Source: Thiomicrorhabdus cannonii (GTDB lineage Bacteria; Pseudomonadota; Gammaproteobacteria; Thiomicrospirales; Thiomicrospiraceae). Taken from it: a stretch of 64,000 nt of DNA. Location: positions 25,145 through 89,144 of the forward strand of contig NZ_JACBGH010000009.1 in assembly GCF_013391695.1 (NCBI RefSeq), read 5' to 3'. The position numbers were made by a program, and so were the translations under genes. Positions within the stretch are counted from its first letter, which is position 1. Every line of letters starts with the position of its first letter. Below are positions 51,173 through 61,183 of this stretch, piece after piece. Under the pieces are notes generated by a model. It made no database searches, had not been told where the DNA came from, and saw nothing but the letters and a program-made list of their open reading frames with translations.

Positions 51173-54100
51173 TTAGGCTTGCAGTTCAACCCAACGATCT
51201 GCATCGCTGAAATAAAGCACCCATTTTTGGGGCAGCGCCGCCCCCTTATGCAGGTTATCCAATTCAGCCAGCAAAGCGCCGTAGCGCTGCAACTGCGGCA
51301 GATAAAGTGCGCTTTTCTCGGCAATAAACGCCTCCAAAGCGGCCGCATCGCCTTCAAAAACACTGGTCTTGTAGTCGACAATCCAGCGTGTCCCGTCGGC
51401 ATCCACAAAAGTGCGATCGACAATATGATGCGCTATCTCGCCGCTTGCACTTTCCACCGAAGTTAACGGATATTCGCACCGCGCCTCGGCGTGATCGGCG
51501 CTTAGCGCCCAGCGCACCTGCGGGTTGGCCAATGCCTGCCTTAAGGAGCGCAGCACACGGACCTCCGCCTCCTCTAATAAACTGCCGTGCAACCCCTGGT
51601 TCTGCAGCCATAGGCGATAGATTGCACGCTGCCGCTCGATAAATTCGCCATCCCAGCTCTGCACGCCGCCCTGCGCGGCCTGCTCCAGCAGCAGATGCAG
51701 CAGATTGCCCACTTGGGTATTCAGCAACGCACGATCGCTATCGATAAACTGTGCAGACTGCTCCGTCGCCACATGGGATTTTGCATCCCTTAATGCAGAT
51801 GGCGTCAGCTGTTCGTAAACAGGCGGTTCGGCCGGCCGGCAGCGCTCCGCCAGCCATCCCTGCAACGTTTCGCGTTCCATCGGCAAGCGGCTGATGCAAG
51901 GCAAAGGCGCTTCAATCGTCACGCTCGCCTCCGGCGTGTCATAGGCCGCCGCCAGGGCTTCAAACTCGCCGCCCACGCAGCACCACAGCGGCGCCAGCAA
52001 ACTGCCTTTGGGCGCTTTCGGCAAGGGGTCCTTGTCGGAAGGTTTGAAGTTCACCTGACCGAACAGATGCAACTGACGTTTGGCGCGCGTGACCGCCACA
52101 TACAGCAGTCGCGCCAACTCGTAATCGCTTTTTTCCTGCTCGAAACGCTTCAGCAACTCGCTCAACAAAGCGCGCGGCTGACCTTTCTGATCCAAGGGTG
52201 CGATGACGAGGTGCTCGCGCGTTTCGCCTGCATGCGTCTTGCCCAGAAACTGCAACCAGGAAACCAGCTGGCGGTCATCGCCTTTGGGCGCTCGCCCCAA
52301 TCCTGGCAAAATGACCGTGTCGAACTCCAAACCTTTTGATTTATGCATGGTCATCAGCTCGATACGCTGACTCTGCGGCGAGCTATCCGCGCCGGCATAA
52401 AGATCGGCCAGCAGCTCCTCCAGCCGTTTGGCGGTGAGCGCCTCGCCGTCGACTTTGCTGAGCGTCTGCCAAAAGACCTCCATATTGTCGAGCGCCGTGG
52501 CGTTCTCAACCGTTTGCGCCCCGTCAAGCTGCCACCAGCACTCCCTGACGACCTGCGAAAACGGCAAACTGCCCACCCGCAACAAGGCATTCTGCAAAAC
52601 CGGCAGCGCGTGTCGCAAACGTGCTTCCCCTTCCGGCGTTAACGTTGTCAAATCGGCGGTTTCCGGTTGAATCAGCGCCCACACCGTCTGCGAAAAATCG
52701 TGTCCGAGCAAAACATGCAAATCCGGCAGATTCAACCCCACCAAAGGCGAACGCAGCAACGCAATCCAGGCAGGCCGGTCGGCCAGATGCAACAAGGCGC
52801 GCGCCAGCGCCACACCATCCTGAATCTCCTGACGGGCCTGCAAGCCCTCCAGTTCAACCGCACGGAATCCGATGCCCTGCTGTTTCAGCAACATGGCAAT
52901 GCCCACCAGACTGGATCGGCTGCGCCCCAACAAGGCAATCTTGCGCTGCGGCTCATCCTGCAGTTCTTGCAGACGCTGCTTAATCAGTTCGTAAACCGCC
53001 ACCGCTTCCGCCTCGGCGGAGCGGTTCAAAGCCCAATGGGTCGTCACCGCCGGGCTATCGTCCTCGGAAAACGCCAAGGCCGCGCTGTAACGCACCGCAC
53101 CGGTTTCGATCTGGTCGTGTTTCGGGAAGACCTGCTTGAAATGGCGGTTGACCCACTCGACCACGCCGCGGCTCGAACGGAAATTGACCGTCAGATTCAA
53201 CGGCGTCAGCGCCACCTCGCCGATTTTGCCGCGCCACGCCTTCAAGAAGTTGCCGACCTCCGCCTCGCGGAAGCGGTAGATCGACTGCATCGGGTCGCCG
53301 ACAATAAACAACGTCTTGCCGTCGCCGTCCTGCCAACCGGCCAGCAGCTTGGCGATCAAGGCGTACTGTTCGGCACTGGTATCCTGGAATTCGTCCACCA
53401 GCAGATGATGGATTTGGTAGTCGAGTTGCTGCGCCAGTTCGGTCGGCTCCAACTCACTGCCCAATGCCTGGCTCGCCGCCTGCGCCACCTCGATAAAATC
53501 GGCCTGCCCCTCGCTTTTGAACACCACCTTCAAATAAGCGGCGGCCAATGTCAGCAACTGCACCAAGCCTTGCAGCGTCTGCCACTGCGCCTCACTGTAA
53601 TGCGGGTCGGGCAGGTTTTTCAGAAATGCCAGGCTCTGCTCGATCTGTTCGCTGTAAGGTGCGGCACGCAGCCCTTCGAGCACATTCACAAAACGCTCTT
53701 TATTGTCCTTGGCTTCGCCCTTGCCGCTCGGAAAGCCGATGTTTTTGGTGACGCCGCCGGCTTTGCGCAACGCCCCCTCTTTGGTCAGCAGCCACTCGGC
53801 CAGCACGCGCCATTGCGGCAGGTCGGCAAGCTGATGCCCCAAAGGCCAGGCGCCGCACAACGGTTGCAGTTGCGGCTGGTCGTTCGCCTGAGCGTAATCC
53901 GCCAGTTCGCACGCCTCGGCCAGCAGGTCGCGCACACCGCTCAAATGGGTCACATGCGTGCGCAACTCCTGCTCCACCAGCAGGCGCAAGCCCTGTTGCA
54001 GTTCATGCCGGGCCTCATCGCCCTGCAAGCCCACCAGGTTTTTCATCCACTGGTCGCGCTTTTTCAGCATGGTCACCAGCAAGCTTTCGGCACTCTGGTA

Positions 54101-54679
54101 ACGGCCGTTGACCAGTCTTAGCAGATTGGCCATCGCCTCACCGGCGGAGGTGTCTTTTAGTGCCAAACGCGCCGCCTGTATATAGAGTGCGTCGGCACGT
54201 TCCAACAATTGCGGCTGCGCGCCCATACGCGATAGCAACGGCATCTGCCCGACCAGAAAGCCATTCATGCCGTCGATGGTCTTGATGCGCAAACGGTTGG
54301 GGTTTTCCAGCAACGCCCAGCCCAACATCTCGTTTTGCTGTAAGGCTTGCTGCGCCAGCTGCCAACTATTGCGCTCAAACAACGACGCGTCCGCCGCCGG
54401 TTGCGGCAGTCGGCCTTTTTTCAAGGCGGCGATAATGCGCTCGCGCATCTCCGCCGCAGCTTTTTTGGTAAAGGTCATCGCCACGATTTTTTCGGGCTGG
54501 TCGACCTGCGACAACAGCGCCAGAAAGCGTTGCGTCAACAATGCCGTCTTGCCGGAACCTGCCGGTGCCTGCACGATAAACGAGACGTGCGGATTAACTG
54601 CGGCAAAACGCGCTTCGCCGTCCGCCAGCGCCAAATCGGGCGTAATCCCCAGCCATTCGTACCAACTTTCCTGACTCAT
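51173..54679 (-). CDS. AddA-like UvrD/RecB-family helicase-nuclease
   Basis: A 1168-residue superfamily 1 helicase with Walker A APAGSGKT (38-45), the motif II segment VDEFQDTS, GDPMQSIYRFREAEVG, LNLTVNFRSS, MTMHKSKGLEFDTVILPGL and YVAVTRAKRQLHLFG. A C-terminal PD-(D/E)XK nuclease has its lysine in WIVDYKTS. Length and layout match AddA, which with AddB resects double-strand breaks and loads RecA in place of RecBCD. Its start overlaps the addB-like stop by four bases. Confidence 0.9.
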   Translation of the reverse strand: MSQESWYEWLGITPDLALADGEARFAAVNPHVSFIVQAPAGSGKTALLTQRFLALLSQVDQPEKIVAMTFTKKAAAEMRERIIAALKKGRLPQPAADASLFERNSWQLAQQALQQNEMLGWALLENPNRLRIKTIDGMNGFLVGQMPLLSRMGAQPQLLERADALYIQAARLALKDTSAGEAMANLLRLVNGRYQSAESLLVTMLKKRDQWMKNLVGLQGDEARHELQQGLRLLVEQELRTHVTHLSGVRDLLAEACELADYAQANDQPQLQPLCGAWPLGHQLADLPQWRVLAEWLLTKEGALRKAGGVTKNIGFPSGKGEAKDNKERFVNVLEGLRAAPYSEQIEQSLAFLKNLPDPHYSEAQWQTLQGLVQLLTLAAAYLKVVFKSEGQADFIEVAQAASQALGSELEPTELAQQLDYQIHHLLVDEFQDTSAEQYALIAKLLAGWQDGDGKTLFIVGDPMQSIYRFREAEVGNFLKAWRGKIGEVALTPLNLTVNFRSSRGVVEWVNRHFKQVFPKHDQIETGAVRYSAALAFSEDDSPAVTTHWALNRSAEAEAVAVYELIKQRLQELQDEPQRKIALLGRSRSSLVGIAMLLKQQGIGFRAVELEGLQARQEIQDGVALARALLHLADRPAWIALLRSPLVGLNLPDLHVLLGHDFSQTVWALIQPETADLTTLTPEGEARLRHALPVLQNALLRVGSLPFSQVVRECWWQLDGAQTVENATALDNMEVFWQTLSKVDGEALTAKRLEELLADLYAGADSSPQSQRIELMTMHKSKGLEFDTVILPGLGRAPKGDDRQLVSWLQFLGKTHAGETREHLVIAPLDQKGQPRALLSELLKRFEQEKSDYELARLLYVAVTRAKRQLHLFGQVNFKPSDKDPLPKAPKGSLLAPLWCCVGGEFEALAAAYDTPEASVTIEAPLPCISRLPMERETLQGWLAERCRPAEPPVYEQLTPSALRDAKSHVATEQSAQFIDSDRALLNTQVGNLLHLLLEQAAQGGVQSWDGEFIERQRAIYRLWLQNQGLHGSLLEEAEVRVLRSLRQALANPQVRWALSADHAEARCEYPLTSVESASGEIAHHIVDRTFVDADGTRWIVDYKTSVFEGDAAALEAFIAEKSALYLPQLQRYGALLAELDNLHKGAALPQKWVLYFSDADRWVELQA

Positions 54680-57489
54680 TCCGCCCCCTCCATCACACCG
54701 TCAGCGGCAGTTATGCCCGCTTTAGCCAGCTGCCGCTCCACTTCGGGCAGACGCAGCGCCAGATAACCGGCTGCATAGGCCACATCCGCCGGTTTGTCAA
54801 AACGCATATCCGCCACGCCTTGTTGTATCTGCCGTGCCAAATCGAGCACCTCCTGGCGCAAACTGTCAAGGAAATCCTCCCAGCGCACTTCAAAATAGTC
54901 GCCGCCCTCTTTCTCCGCCAATTTGCTGAAAACGGTCACCGCACGCGTTTCCGCTAAAACCGCCTCCTCGGCGGCCAGCGCATTGAGTTTGACGCCGTCA
55001 TCGGAGTGCAGCAAGGCATAGCCTATGCCCGCGACCGACTTCTCTTCCATTGCATGCAAATACACCGCCAGCTGCGGCGCGCGGATCGGCGTTTTCAGCA
55101 GATCGTTGACACTCGCGCGCCCGGTCTTGTAGTCCAGAATGACCCATTCTGCACCGACGCGGTCGATACGGTCGATCTTCAGGCGATAGTTTACCCCCGC
55201 CAGCGTGACGCTGACGGCCTGTTCGGTCTGCTCCACCGCAAAGGCCGGACGCTGGCGTTCAATCTCCATCCAGGAGAGCAATAATTCCAAAATACGTTGC
55301 TGCTCCAGTTCGAGATAATGGCGGTCAAAACTGTTCTGCAACGCGGCAAAACAGGCGTCGATATGCTGCTGCAATTTTTCCTGCAGCGCCTCGTCCGACA
55401 GGCTCAACAAGGCCCCCTGATGCTGCAACTCCTGCCAGAAATGCTCGAGAATCTCGTGAATCAAGGTGCCCTGATTGGTGCTCTGCAGCCCTTCATCCAC
55501 CTCCTGTAAACTTTGCCGCGCGCCCAGACGGTAATCGATAAACGCCATCAGCGGACACTGGCTCTGCGCCTGCAAAATCCCGCTGCCGCCGGGCGCGGTG
55601 TCGCCTTCCGGAATCGGCGGACCGCGGTGATCCAACTCCCAAACAGGCTCCTGCCGCGTGTCGAAATGGGCCTGCGCCAAGGTGCGGTAAGTTTGATGCA
55701 CATACACGCCGTAACCGTCGAACAGGCCGCTTTCCAGAATAGGGCTCATCAGGCGCTCCGCCTCGCCTTCATAGCGCGGATAACTCCACACCTGCACCGG
55801 CGCTGCCGCACACAGACGGCGGCTGATGAGCCGCGCATACTCCAGTTCGCGCTTGGCATCGCAACGCGGCAGACGCTGCTGGCGCTGCAAACTGATGGGT
55901 AAAAACGGATTGGGTTGCGGCGGACGCGGCCAGGCTTCGTCGGTCATGCCCAATACCCACAAGGCATCAAACGGCTGCCCGCCCGCTTCCAGCATCCCCA
56001 TGATCTGGATAGGCTGCAGCCCTTTGCTTTGCGACTGGTGCAAGACCTCGCCGACAAAGCGCTGCAAAACGCCCAACCAGTAGGTGATCGACTGCTTGCC
56101 GCAGGCGTGGTTGAGGGTTTTGAAGCGGCTCAGACAGCTTAGCCAAGCCTCGCGCTGCTGGTGTTCGTCACTGTTGAGGGCGCGTGTCTGCTCGCCTAAC
56201 AGACGTCGCTTGAACGACTCCTCGCCTTGCAAGGTATTCAGGCACTGTTCCGCCAGCGTGGCAAACTGTTCGAGCGACAGCTTTTCGGCCGCTTTGGGCG
56301 CCATCTTTTCCTGCCAGCTTTTTAAGGCGCGCAGCAGCGGTTTAGGCAAGCGTTCGGCCGATTCGGTCGCCAACAGATTCGGCCACTGAAAGCTCGCCCA
56401 CTGCAAGCGGCGCAGCACGGCATCGGCTTTGTGGCGCAACGCCGCTTCGCCCGGCGTATAGGGTGATAGCAGCCACTCGCTCCATTGCGCGTAGCTGACG
56501 GCACGCTTGGGTTGCAAAAACAGGCGCAATGTCAGCAGCGCATTCTGCACCAGCGGCACCTCGCTCAAGCGACTTCCCAGGGATATATTGTAAAGCGGCT
56601 GCAAGGTGCCGCTCTGCAACGGCAATGGTTGCTCGCCGTTTAAGGCCAGCTGTTCGTCCAATGCCTGCGTCAAGGCGGTTTTGTAGTCTTCGACATTGGG
56701 TGCCACCACGCCGATACGGACTTCGTGCGGCGGCTTCAAGGCGCGCCAATGCTGCCATTGCTGCACACACCACCAAGCCGCCTGACGGGCTTCATCGAGG
56801 TAGTCATGGGCGGTCAGCAAAGCGCCTTGCGCGTCATCGGACAGCACGGGGCTGAACGCCTCTTCCCGCACCTCGCAGCCCCAGGTTTCGACAGCTTGCT
56901 TCCAGGCCTTGATCGCCGGGGTGATTTCGTCAAAACCATGCAGCTCAAAACGTTTGGGCAGCCCGATGCCGTGAGCCTTAAGCCATTGCAGTCTCTGGCG
57001 GCGCTGACCGACCGCATCCTGCCAGTTCAACGCTTGCAGACGCTGCTGATAGCGTTCCGCCACCCGCTTGAAGAGCGCAAACTCGGCCGACCCGAAATGC
57101 TGCAGGGCATCGTCGACTTCTTCACCGGCCGGCAACCATTCGCTCCACAAACTCCAGGCTTGCTCCAGCTGTTTGGCCGTACTGGCGGTGTTCAGCAGTT
57201 CAAGCGGTCTGCCGGCCTCATCCAGCTGCCCGGCAATCTCCTCTTCCAACACCTGCTCCCACAGCCATTGGGATTCAAACGCCGACAGGCTCTTATTGGC
57301 CAGGGCTGCGACATCCAGTACGCCGGAAAACAGCAGGTTTTGCTGCCACTGCTGCCACCACTGTTCCAAGGTCATGACTTGCGGCGTTTCAATCACGCTC
57401 GCATTGCAGCCTGCCAGCGCCTGACGTTTCAAGGTTTGTGTCAATCGGCTATTTGCAGTGATATGGATCACCGTTTCAGACAAGCTCAT
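54676..57489 (-). CDS. AddB-like PD-(D/E)XK nuclease with inactive helicase part
   Basis: A 937-residue partner of the helicase-nuclease. The N-terminus (ITANSRLTQTLKRQ) stands where AddB has a P-loop but lacks GxGKT; MGMLEAGGQPFDALWVLGMTDEAWP is the conserved helicase-like centre. The C-terminal nuclease has IHEILEHFW, KIDRIDRVG and WVILDYKTG. The C-terminal cysteines that hold the iron-sulphur cluster of Bacillus AddB are absent. It fits the proteobacterial family often labelled probable DNA repair protein. GGAGG supports the ATG at 57489. Confidence 0.88.
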   Translation of the reverse strand: MSLSETVIHITANSRLTQTLKRQALAGCNASVIETPQVMTLEQWWQQWQQNLLFSGVLDVAALANKSLSAFESQWLWEQVLEEEIAGQLDEAGRPLELLNTASTAKQLEQAWSLWSEWLPAGEEVDDALQHFGSAEFALFKRVAERYQQRLQALNWQDAVGQRRQRLQWLKAHGIGLPKRFELHGFDEITPAIKAWKQAVETWGCEVREEAFSPVLSDDAQGALLTAHDYLDEARQAAWWCVQQWQHWRALKPPHEVRIGVVAPNVEDYKTALTQALDEQLALNGEQPLPLQSGTLQPLYNISLGSRLSEVPLVQNALLTLRLFLQPKRAVSYAQWSEWLLSPYTPGEAALRHKADAVLRRLQWASFQWPNLLATESAERLPKPLLRALKSWQEKMAPKAAEKLSLEQFATLAEQCLNTLQGEESFKRRLLGEQTRALNSDEHQQREAWLSCLSRFKTLNHACGKQSITYWLGVLQRFVGEVLHQSQSKGLQPIQIMGMLEAGGQPFDALWVLGMTDEAWPRPPQPNPFLPISLQRQQRLPRCDAKRELEYARLISRRLCAAAPVQVWSYPRYEGEAERLMSPILESGLFDGYGVYVHQTYRTLAQAHFDTRQEPVWELDHRGPPIPEGDTAPGGSGILQAQSQCPLMAFIDYRLGARQSLQEVDEGLQSTNQGTLIHEILEHFWQELQHQGALLSLSDEALQEKLQQHIDACFAALQNSFDRHYLELEQQRILELLLSWMEIERQRPAFAVEQTEQAVSVTLAGVNYRLKIDRIDRVGAEWVILDYKTGRASVNDLLKTPIRAPQLAVYLHAMEEKSVAGIGYALLHSDDGVKLNALAAEEAVLAETRAVTVFSKLAEKEGGDYFEVRWEDFLDSLRQEVLDLARQIQQGVADMRFDKPADVAYAAGYLALRLPEVERQLAKAGITAADGVMEGAE

Positions 57490-57516
57490 CGATCCTCCGG
57501 GAGATTGGCAACAGGG

Positions 57517-58275
57517 TTAGTCGGATAGAAACGCCATCAACGCCATGCCATGCGTTTGCAGCCAGCGTTTGGCCTGCGGCGTTTGCGGATAATGTTGATT
57601 GACCAATGCCCAGAAAGCCGGGGAATGGTTGACGTGCTGCAGATGGCACAATTCATGCACGATCACATAATCGACCACCCACTCGGGCGCCTGCAGCAAT
57701 TTCCAGTTGAACTGGATGCGGCCGTCCGGGTAGCAGCTTCCCCAGCGGGATTTGTAGGTTTTGACCTGAATGGCGCTGACGCTGACGTCAATCTGCCCGG
57801 CCAAATCCGGCACTTTTTGCGCAAAATACGCCTGCGCCTTCTGCATATACCAGCTTTGCAGCCGGCGTTTAACCTGCGCTTTTTGCGCCGCCGAAAAACT
57901 CAACAGGCCGGCTGCATGGCCAAGCGGAACATGCAACGTTTCGTGTTTTAACATGCACCCGGCTGATTGACTGGATTGCGTCTGCCAGACAACCGGCAGA
58001 CACTCGCCCAGCCAAATCACCTTGTCCTGCGGGCGGTAGGCAAATTGCGGCCAAAGCGCTGTCTGCTGCTGGCGCTGCAGATGGGCTTCGAGACGGTCGG
58101 CTATCCAGACATGGTGACGCTGCAACAAGCCGCGCAAGGCGCGCTCGGAAAGATGGCGGGGAACCAAGAGTTGCAGCGGAGAATGTGATGAAGCAACGGG
58201 TTTTAGGGCGATTGATTTTTGCCGTGCCGTTCTGACAATGGGCAACTGATATTGCCCGACCTCAAAATGCGTCAT
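57517..58275 (-). CDS. YgjP/SprT-like zinc metallopeptidase (M48-related)
   Basis: A 252-residue protein with the zinc motif HELCHLQHVNHSPAFW (HExxH plus a downstream His), preceded by the family-specific KSRWGSCYPDGRIQFNWKLLQAP. Proteins of this family are predicted cytoplasmic peptidases with no settled substrate. I use ATG 58275; a TTG at 58299 is in frame. It lies 27 bases upstream of the addB-like gene and likely shares its transcript. A near-perfect dispersed motif on the opposite strand encodes GLLSFS. Confidence 0.87.
   Translation of the reverse strand: MTHFEVGQYQLPIVRTARQKSIALKPVASSHSPLQLLVPRHLSERALRGLLQRHHVWIADRLEAHLQRQQQTALWPQFAYRPQDKVIWLGECLPVVWQTQSSQSAGCMLKHETLHVPLGHAAGLLSFSAAQKAQVKRRLQSWYMQKAQAYFAQKVPDLAGQIDVSVSAIQVKTYKSRWGSCYPDGRIQFNWKLLQAPEWVVDYVIVHELCHLQHVNHSPAFWALVNQHYPQTPQAKRWLQTHGMALMAFLSD
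57902..57913 (+). repeat. Dispersed motif copy 16 (11 of 12)
   Basis: Antisense in the ygjP-like gene; flank AAAAACTC, core ending GGCT. Confidence 0.8.
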
Positions 58276-58303
58276 AGCGGGAAAAATGCGCCCTAGCAAA
58301 AGA

Positions 58304-59530
58304 TCAGGCGGCCTCTTTCAGGCTGGAAAGGGTATTGCGCGCCCAGCCGTTGGCATCCAGATAACCCGAGGAGATCGCCATGATATCCATGCCGTCGATG
58401 CCCGCCATCAACAGGTGGGTATTGCCCTGCTCCAAAGCGCGGGTAATAAACAGCGCCTTGCCCATAGGCCCCACTTGATTGACCAATGCCTGCTTGACTT
58501 CGTCCGACAGCGGCAACTGGTCGACGATATCCACCATCGGCGCCCGTAAAAAGGCATTCAGGGTGGAGAACAGACCCACCGTGAAATAACGGTCCTTCTC
58601 GTTTGCCAGACCGATTTTCTCGGCCACATTCTCGAGGAATTTGGCGCGCACCAGTGCGGTGGCGAGCAACTCCACCGGCACATCGTCGACTTCGGACATC
58701 ATCAGCATATTGACCCAGAACTTCAGGCGCTTCAGCCCCATAAAGCTCACCGCCTCCTTCAGGCTTTCGATCACGTGCGGCAGCTGGTTGGCAGGGTGGT
58801 TGATGGCGGAAAGCAGCTTGTGCGACAGCCCCACGTCCGTGCCGATGGTGGCGGCCAGCTCCTCGAAACTCACGTCCGGGTCGTTGACCTGTGCCAGCAG
58901 GTTCAGCATCGCCAGTTTCTGGCTGGCGATCTGCTGCTGGGTGGACACAATCGGGTTGGTGAAGAAATATCCCTGGAAATAGGCCGCACCGTTCTGCTTG
59001 AGGGATTCGTAAACCTCTTCGGTATCGACGCCGGTCAGAACCACTTTCAGGTTTTTTTCGTGCAGGCTGGAGAGCAGTTCACTCAACGCATCGCCCTCCA
59101 GATCGGCGGCATTGATTTTCACCAGCTTGGCAATCGACAGCAGTTTGTCGTGCGCATCCGAACGGGTGTAGTTTTTAACGGCAATCTGCACCCCCACTTT
59201 GAGCATCTCTTTGACATTCGCCAATGCCTGGCGGTCGCGCAGCAGGTCAATGTCAACCTCAACCACCAGATGGCTCATAGGACGGATAGCCGGCAGCAAC
59301 TCCAGTTTCAGAGCCTGCAAGGGCGCCTGGTAAAAAACCGGCTTGCCCGCGGTCAGGTTATCAAAACCGATATTCTCTTCAATCCCCTTCCACAAATCCT
59401 GTATCTCTTCGGCCCACTGTGCTTCCGTCAGCGATTTCCCCTGAATCGGCACGACCGATAGCTGGTACGCGAATAAAGTCTGTGCGGCATCCAGTACAGG
59501 CTGTTTGTTGAACAAAAGGTGGTGTTGCAT
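58304..59530 (-). CDS. HDOD-domain signalling protein with a degenerate EAL domain (CdgJ/YuxH type)
   Basis: A 408-residue cytoplasmic protein. Residues about 1-200 resemble an EAL domain but the catalytic E-x-L is replaced (FAYQL) and the DDFG-type metal motif is missing, so it should not cleave c-di-GMP. Residues about 200-390 form an HDOD domain (LLSAINHPAN, SFMGLKRLKFW). Related EAL-HDOD proteins affect motility and biofilm formation. It probably heads the transcript HDOD-ygjP-addB-addA. Confidence 0.87.
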   Translation of the reverse strand: MQHHLLFNKQPVLDAAQTLFAYQLSVVPIQGKSLTEAQWAEEIQDLWKGIEENIGFDNLTAGKPVFYQAPLQALKLELLPAIRPMSHLVVEVDIDLLRDRQALANVKEMLKVGVQIAVKNYTRSDAHDKLLSIAKLVKINAADLEGDALSELLSSLHEKNLKVVLTGVDTEEVYESLKQNGAAYFQGYFFTNPIVSTQQQIASQKLAMLNLLAQVNDPDVSFEELAATIGTDVGLSHKLLSAINHPANQLPHVIESLKEAVSFMGLKRLKFWVNMLMMSEVDDVPVELLATALVRAKFLENVAEKIGLANEKDRYFTVGLFSTLNAFLRAPMVDIVDQLPLSDEVKQALVNQVGPMGKALFITRALEQGNTHLLMAGIDGMDIMAISSGYLDANGWARNTLSSLKEAA

Positions 59531-59794
59531 AAAGTGTCCCTGCGCTCTTAAGAGATGATGTAGTTATATCTATATAGTTATGTTGTCGTTATGTCGACAA
59601 TTATAGGGTTTAGAAGACGCCTAGAAAACCCATATTCATCAATTTTATAGGCGCTTGCAGACCCACAATCCCCGCTTTGCATTTTTAATGCGCACCAAAC
59701 CCCGCATGGCTTTTCGAAATTCTGTTTCACTCGCGCCTTGGCTCACTTAAAATGGTGCTCAATTCAATCTTCAAACAGTAAGGCGGCTTTTCGC

Positions 59795-60757
59795 ATGCAA
59801 ACACCCGCAGAACCCACGCCACAGCATTTTCAGCTTACGATTGAAACTGGCGGTCAGACCGCCATAGAGGCGCTGCATCAAGCGACCGGATTGAGCAAAG
59901 CTGCGCTCAAGGAGGGTTTCAGCAAAGGCGCGGTCTGGCTGCAGCAGGGGGAGCAGAAGCCGTTGCGTCTGCGCCGCGTTAAAAAAACGCTCTCCCCGGG
60001 CGACCGTCTCGATTGCTACTACGACCCCAAACTTCTGGCACAAACTCCCCAAGCCCCCGCCCTGATACTGGATCGCGGTGCTTACAGCGTCTGGCACAAA
60101 CCCCGCGGCATGCGTTCGCAAGGCTCCAAATGGAGCGACCATGCCGCACTCTACCGCTGGGTGGAAATGCACTACCGCCCCGAAGATTCCCCGCAGGGCC
60201 GCCAGGCCTGGATCGTCCACCGACTGGACCGCGCCACCGCCGGCCTGCAGATTCTGGCGCACAGCAAACGCATGGCGCAGACCTTCACCCGCCTGTTCAG
60301 CGAACGCCAAATCCATAAACGCTATCTGGCGATTGTGCACCGCTGCCCGGCCGCAAGCCCCGCAACCCTGACCACGCCGATTGACGACAAGCCCGCCGTC
60401 AGCCATCTGCGCACGCTCGACTGCGCCGGCGAAATTCCCTTGGCATTGGTGGAAATCGACATCGAAACCGGCCGCAAACATCAAATCCGCAAACATCTCG
60501 CGGAAATCGGCTGTCCGCTTGTCGGCGACCGGCTGTATGGCGATGCGACGTTGGATCAAAATCTGCAAACCAGACTGGCATTGACGGAACGCCCCGATTT
60601 GCAGCTCACCGCCTACCGCCTGAATTTTGACTGCCCGTTAAGCCATGCACCTGTCAATCTGGAGTTGCCACACACCGACTGGGCCATGCACGCCACGCTG
60701 CTGGCTTGCTTTAACGCCGAGAAACTCGATGCTGCGCGTCTATCGCTTTCCGCTTAA
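59795..60757 (+). CDS. RluA-family RNA pseudouridine synthase
   Basis: Isomerises uridine to pseudouridine in rRNA or tRNA. The 320-residue protein has a short N-terminal RNA-binding part (LSKAALKEGFSKGAVWLQQ, S4-like) and a catalytic domain with the nucleophilic aspartate in IVHRLDRATAGLQIL, then KRYLAIV and RKHQIRKHLAEIGCPLVGDRLYGD. The target position cannot be told. I start at ATG 59795; upstream codons look non-coding. Confidence 0.9.
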   Translation: MQTPAEPTPQHFQLTIETGGQTAIEALHQATGLSKAALKEGFSKGAVWLQQGEQKPLRLRRVKKTLSPGDRLDCYYDPKLLAQTPQAPALILDRGAYSVWHKPRGMRSQGSKWSDHAALYRWVEMHYRPEDSPQGRQAWIVHRLDRATAGLQILAHSKRMAQTFTRLFSERQIHKRYLAIVHRCPAASPATLTTPIDDKPAVSHLRTLDCAGEIPLALVEIDIETGRKHQIRKHLAEIGCPLVGDRLYGDATLDQNLQTRLALTERPDLQLTAYRLNFDCPLSHAPVNLELPHTDWAMHATLLACFNAEKLDAARLSLSA

Positions 60758-61142
60758 GGGCGGCTATTACTACGACGCCCAGACCGCTTACGCAGCCGGC
60801 TTGTTGAAAATCGGCAGCCCGCTTGAAATCGTCGCCGAACCCGATAACGCCCATGACGCCAATGCTCTGCAAATCTGGCTAAAACAGGACGGTTCGCCGG
60901 ATGCACCGCCCACGCTGCTGGGCTATGTTCCACGCCAGCTTGCGCGCGTTTGGCGGCCGGTATTTGCAGACAGCCCCCACTATCAAGCGCACCTCACCCA
61001 CGTCGCGCTGCAAGGAAAGTGGCTGCACCTGCAATGCGGTTCGACACTGCAACTCAACTGGCGTCAACGCCTGCTGACCCGCTTATGGCTGTTCTGGTTG
61101 CGTTTAGCGCCTGCTACACAGAGTTTCCACAGACCGACCTAG
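60729..61142 (+). CDS. Stand-alone HIRAN-domain protein
   Basis: A 137-residue protein overlapping the pseudouridine synthase end by 29 bases. Residues about 1-100 match the HIRAN fold: RVYRFPLKGGYYYDAQ, IGSPLEIVAEPDNAHDANALQIWL, LGYVPRQLA. HIRAN domains bind 3' DNA ends or damaged DNA and are usually attached to helicases or nucleases; here the domain stands almost alone, with a hydrophobic tail (LLTRLWLFWLRLAPA). A DEDD exonuclease follows 41 bases later. Confidence 0.8.
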   Translation: MLRVYRFPLKGGYYYDAQTAYAAGLLKIGSPLEIVAEPDNAHDANALQIWLKQDGSPDAPPTLLGYVPRQLARVWRPVFADSPHYQAHLTHVALQGKWLHLQCGSTLQLNWRQRLLTRLWLFWLRLAPATQSFHRPT

Positions 61143-61183
61143 TCTGCTAGAATCGGGATTTTACTCAACCGACCCGAAGCCCT

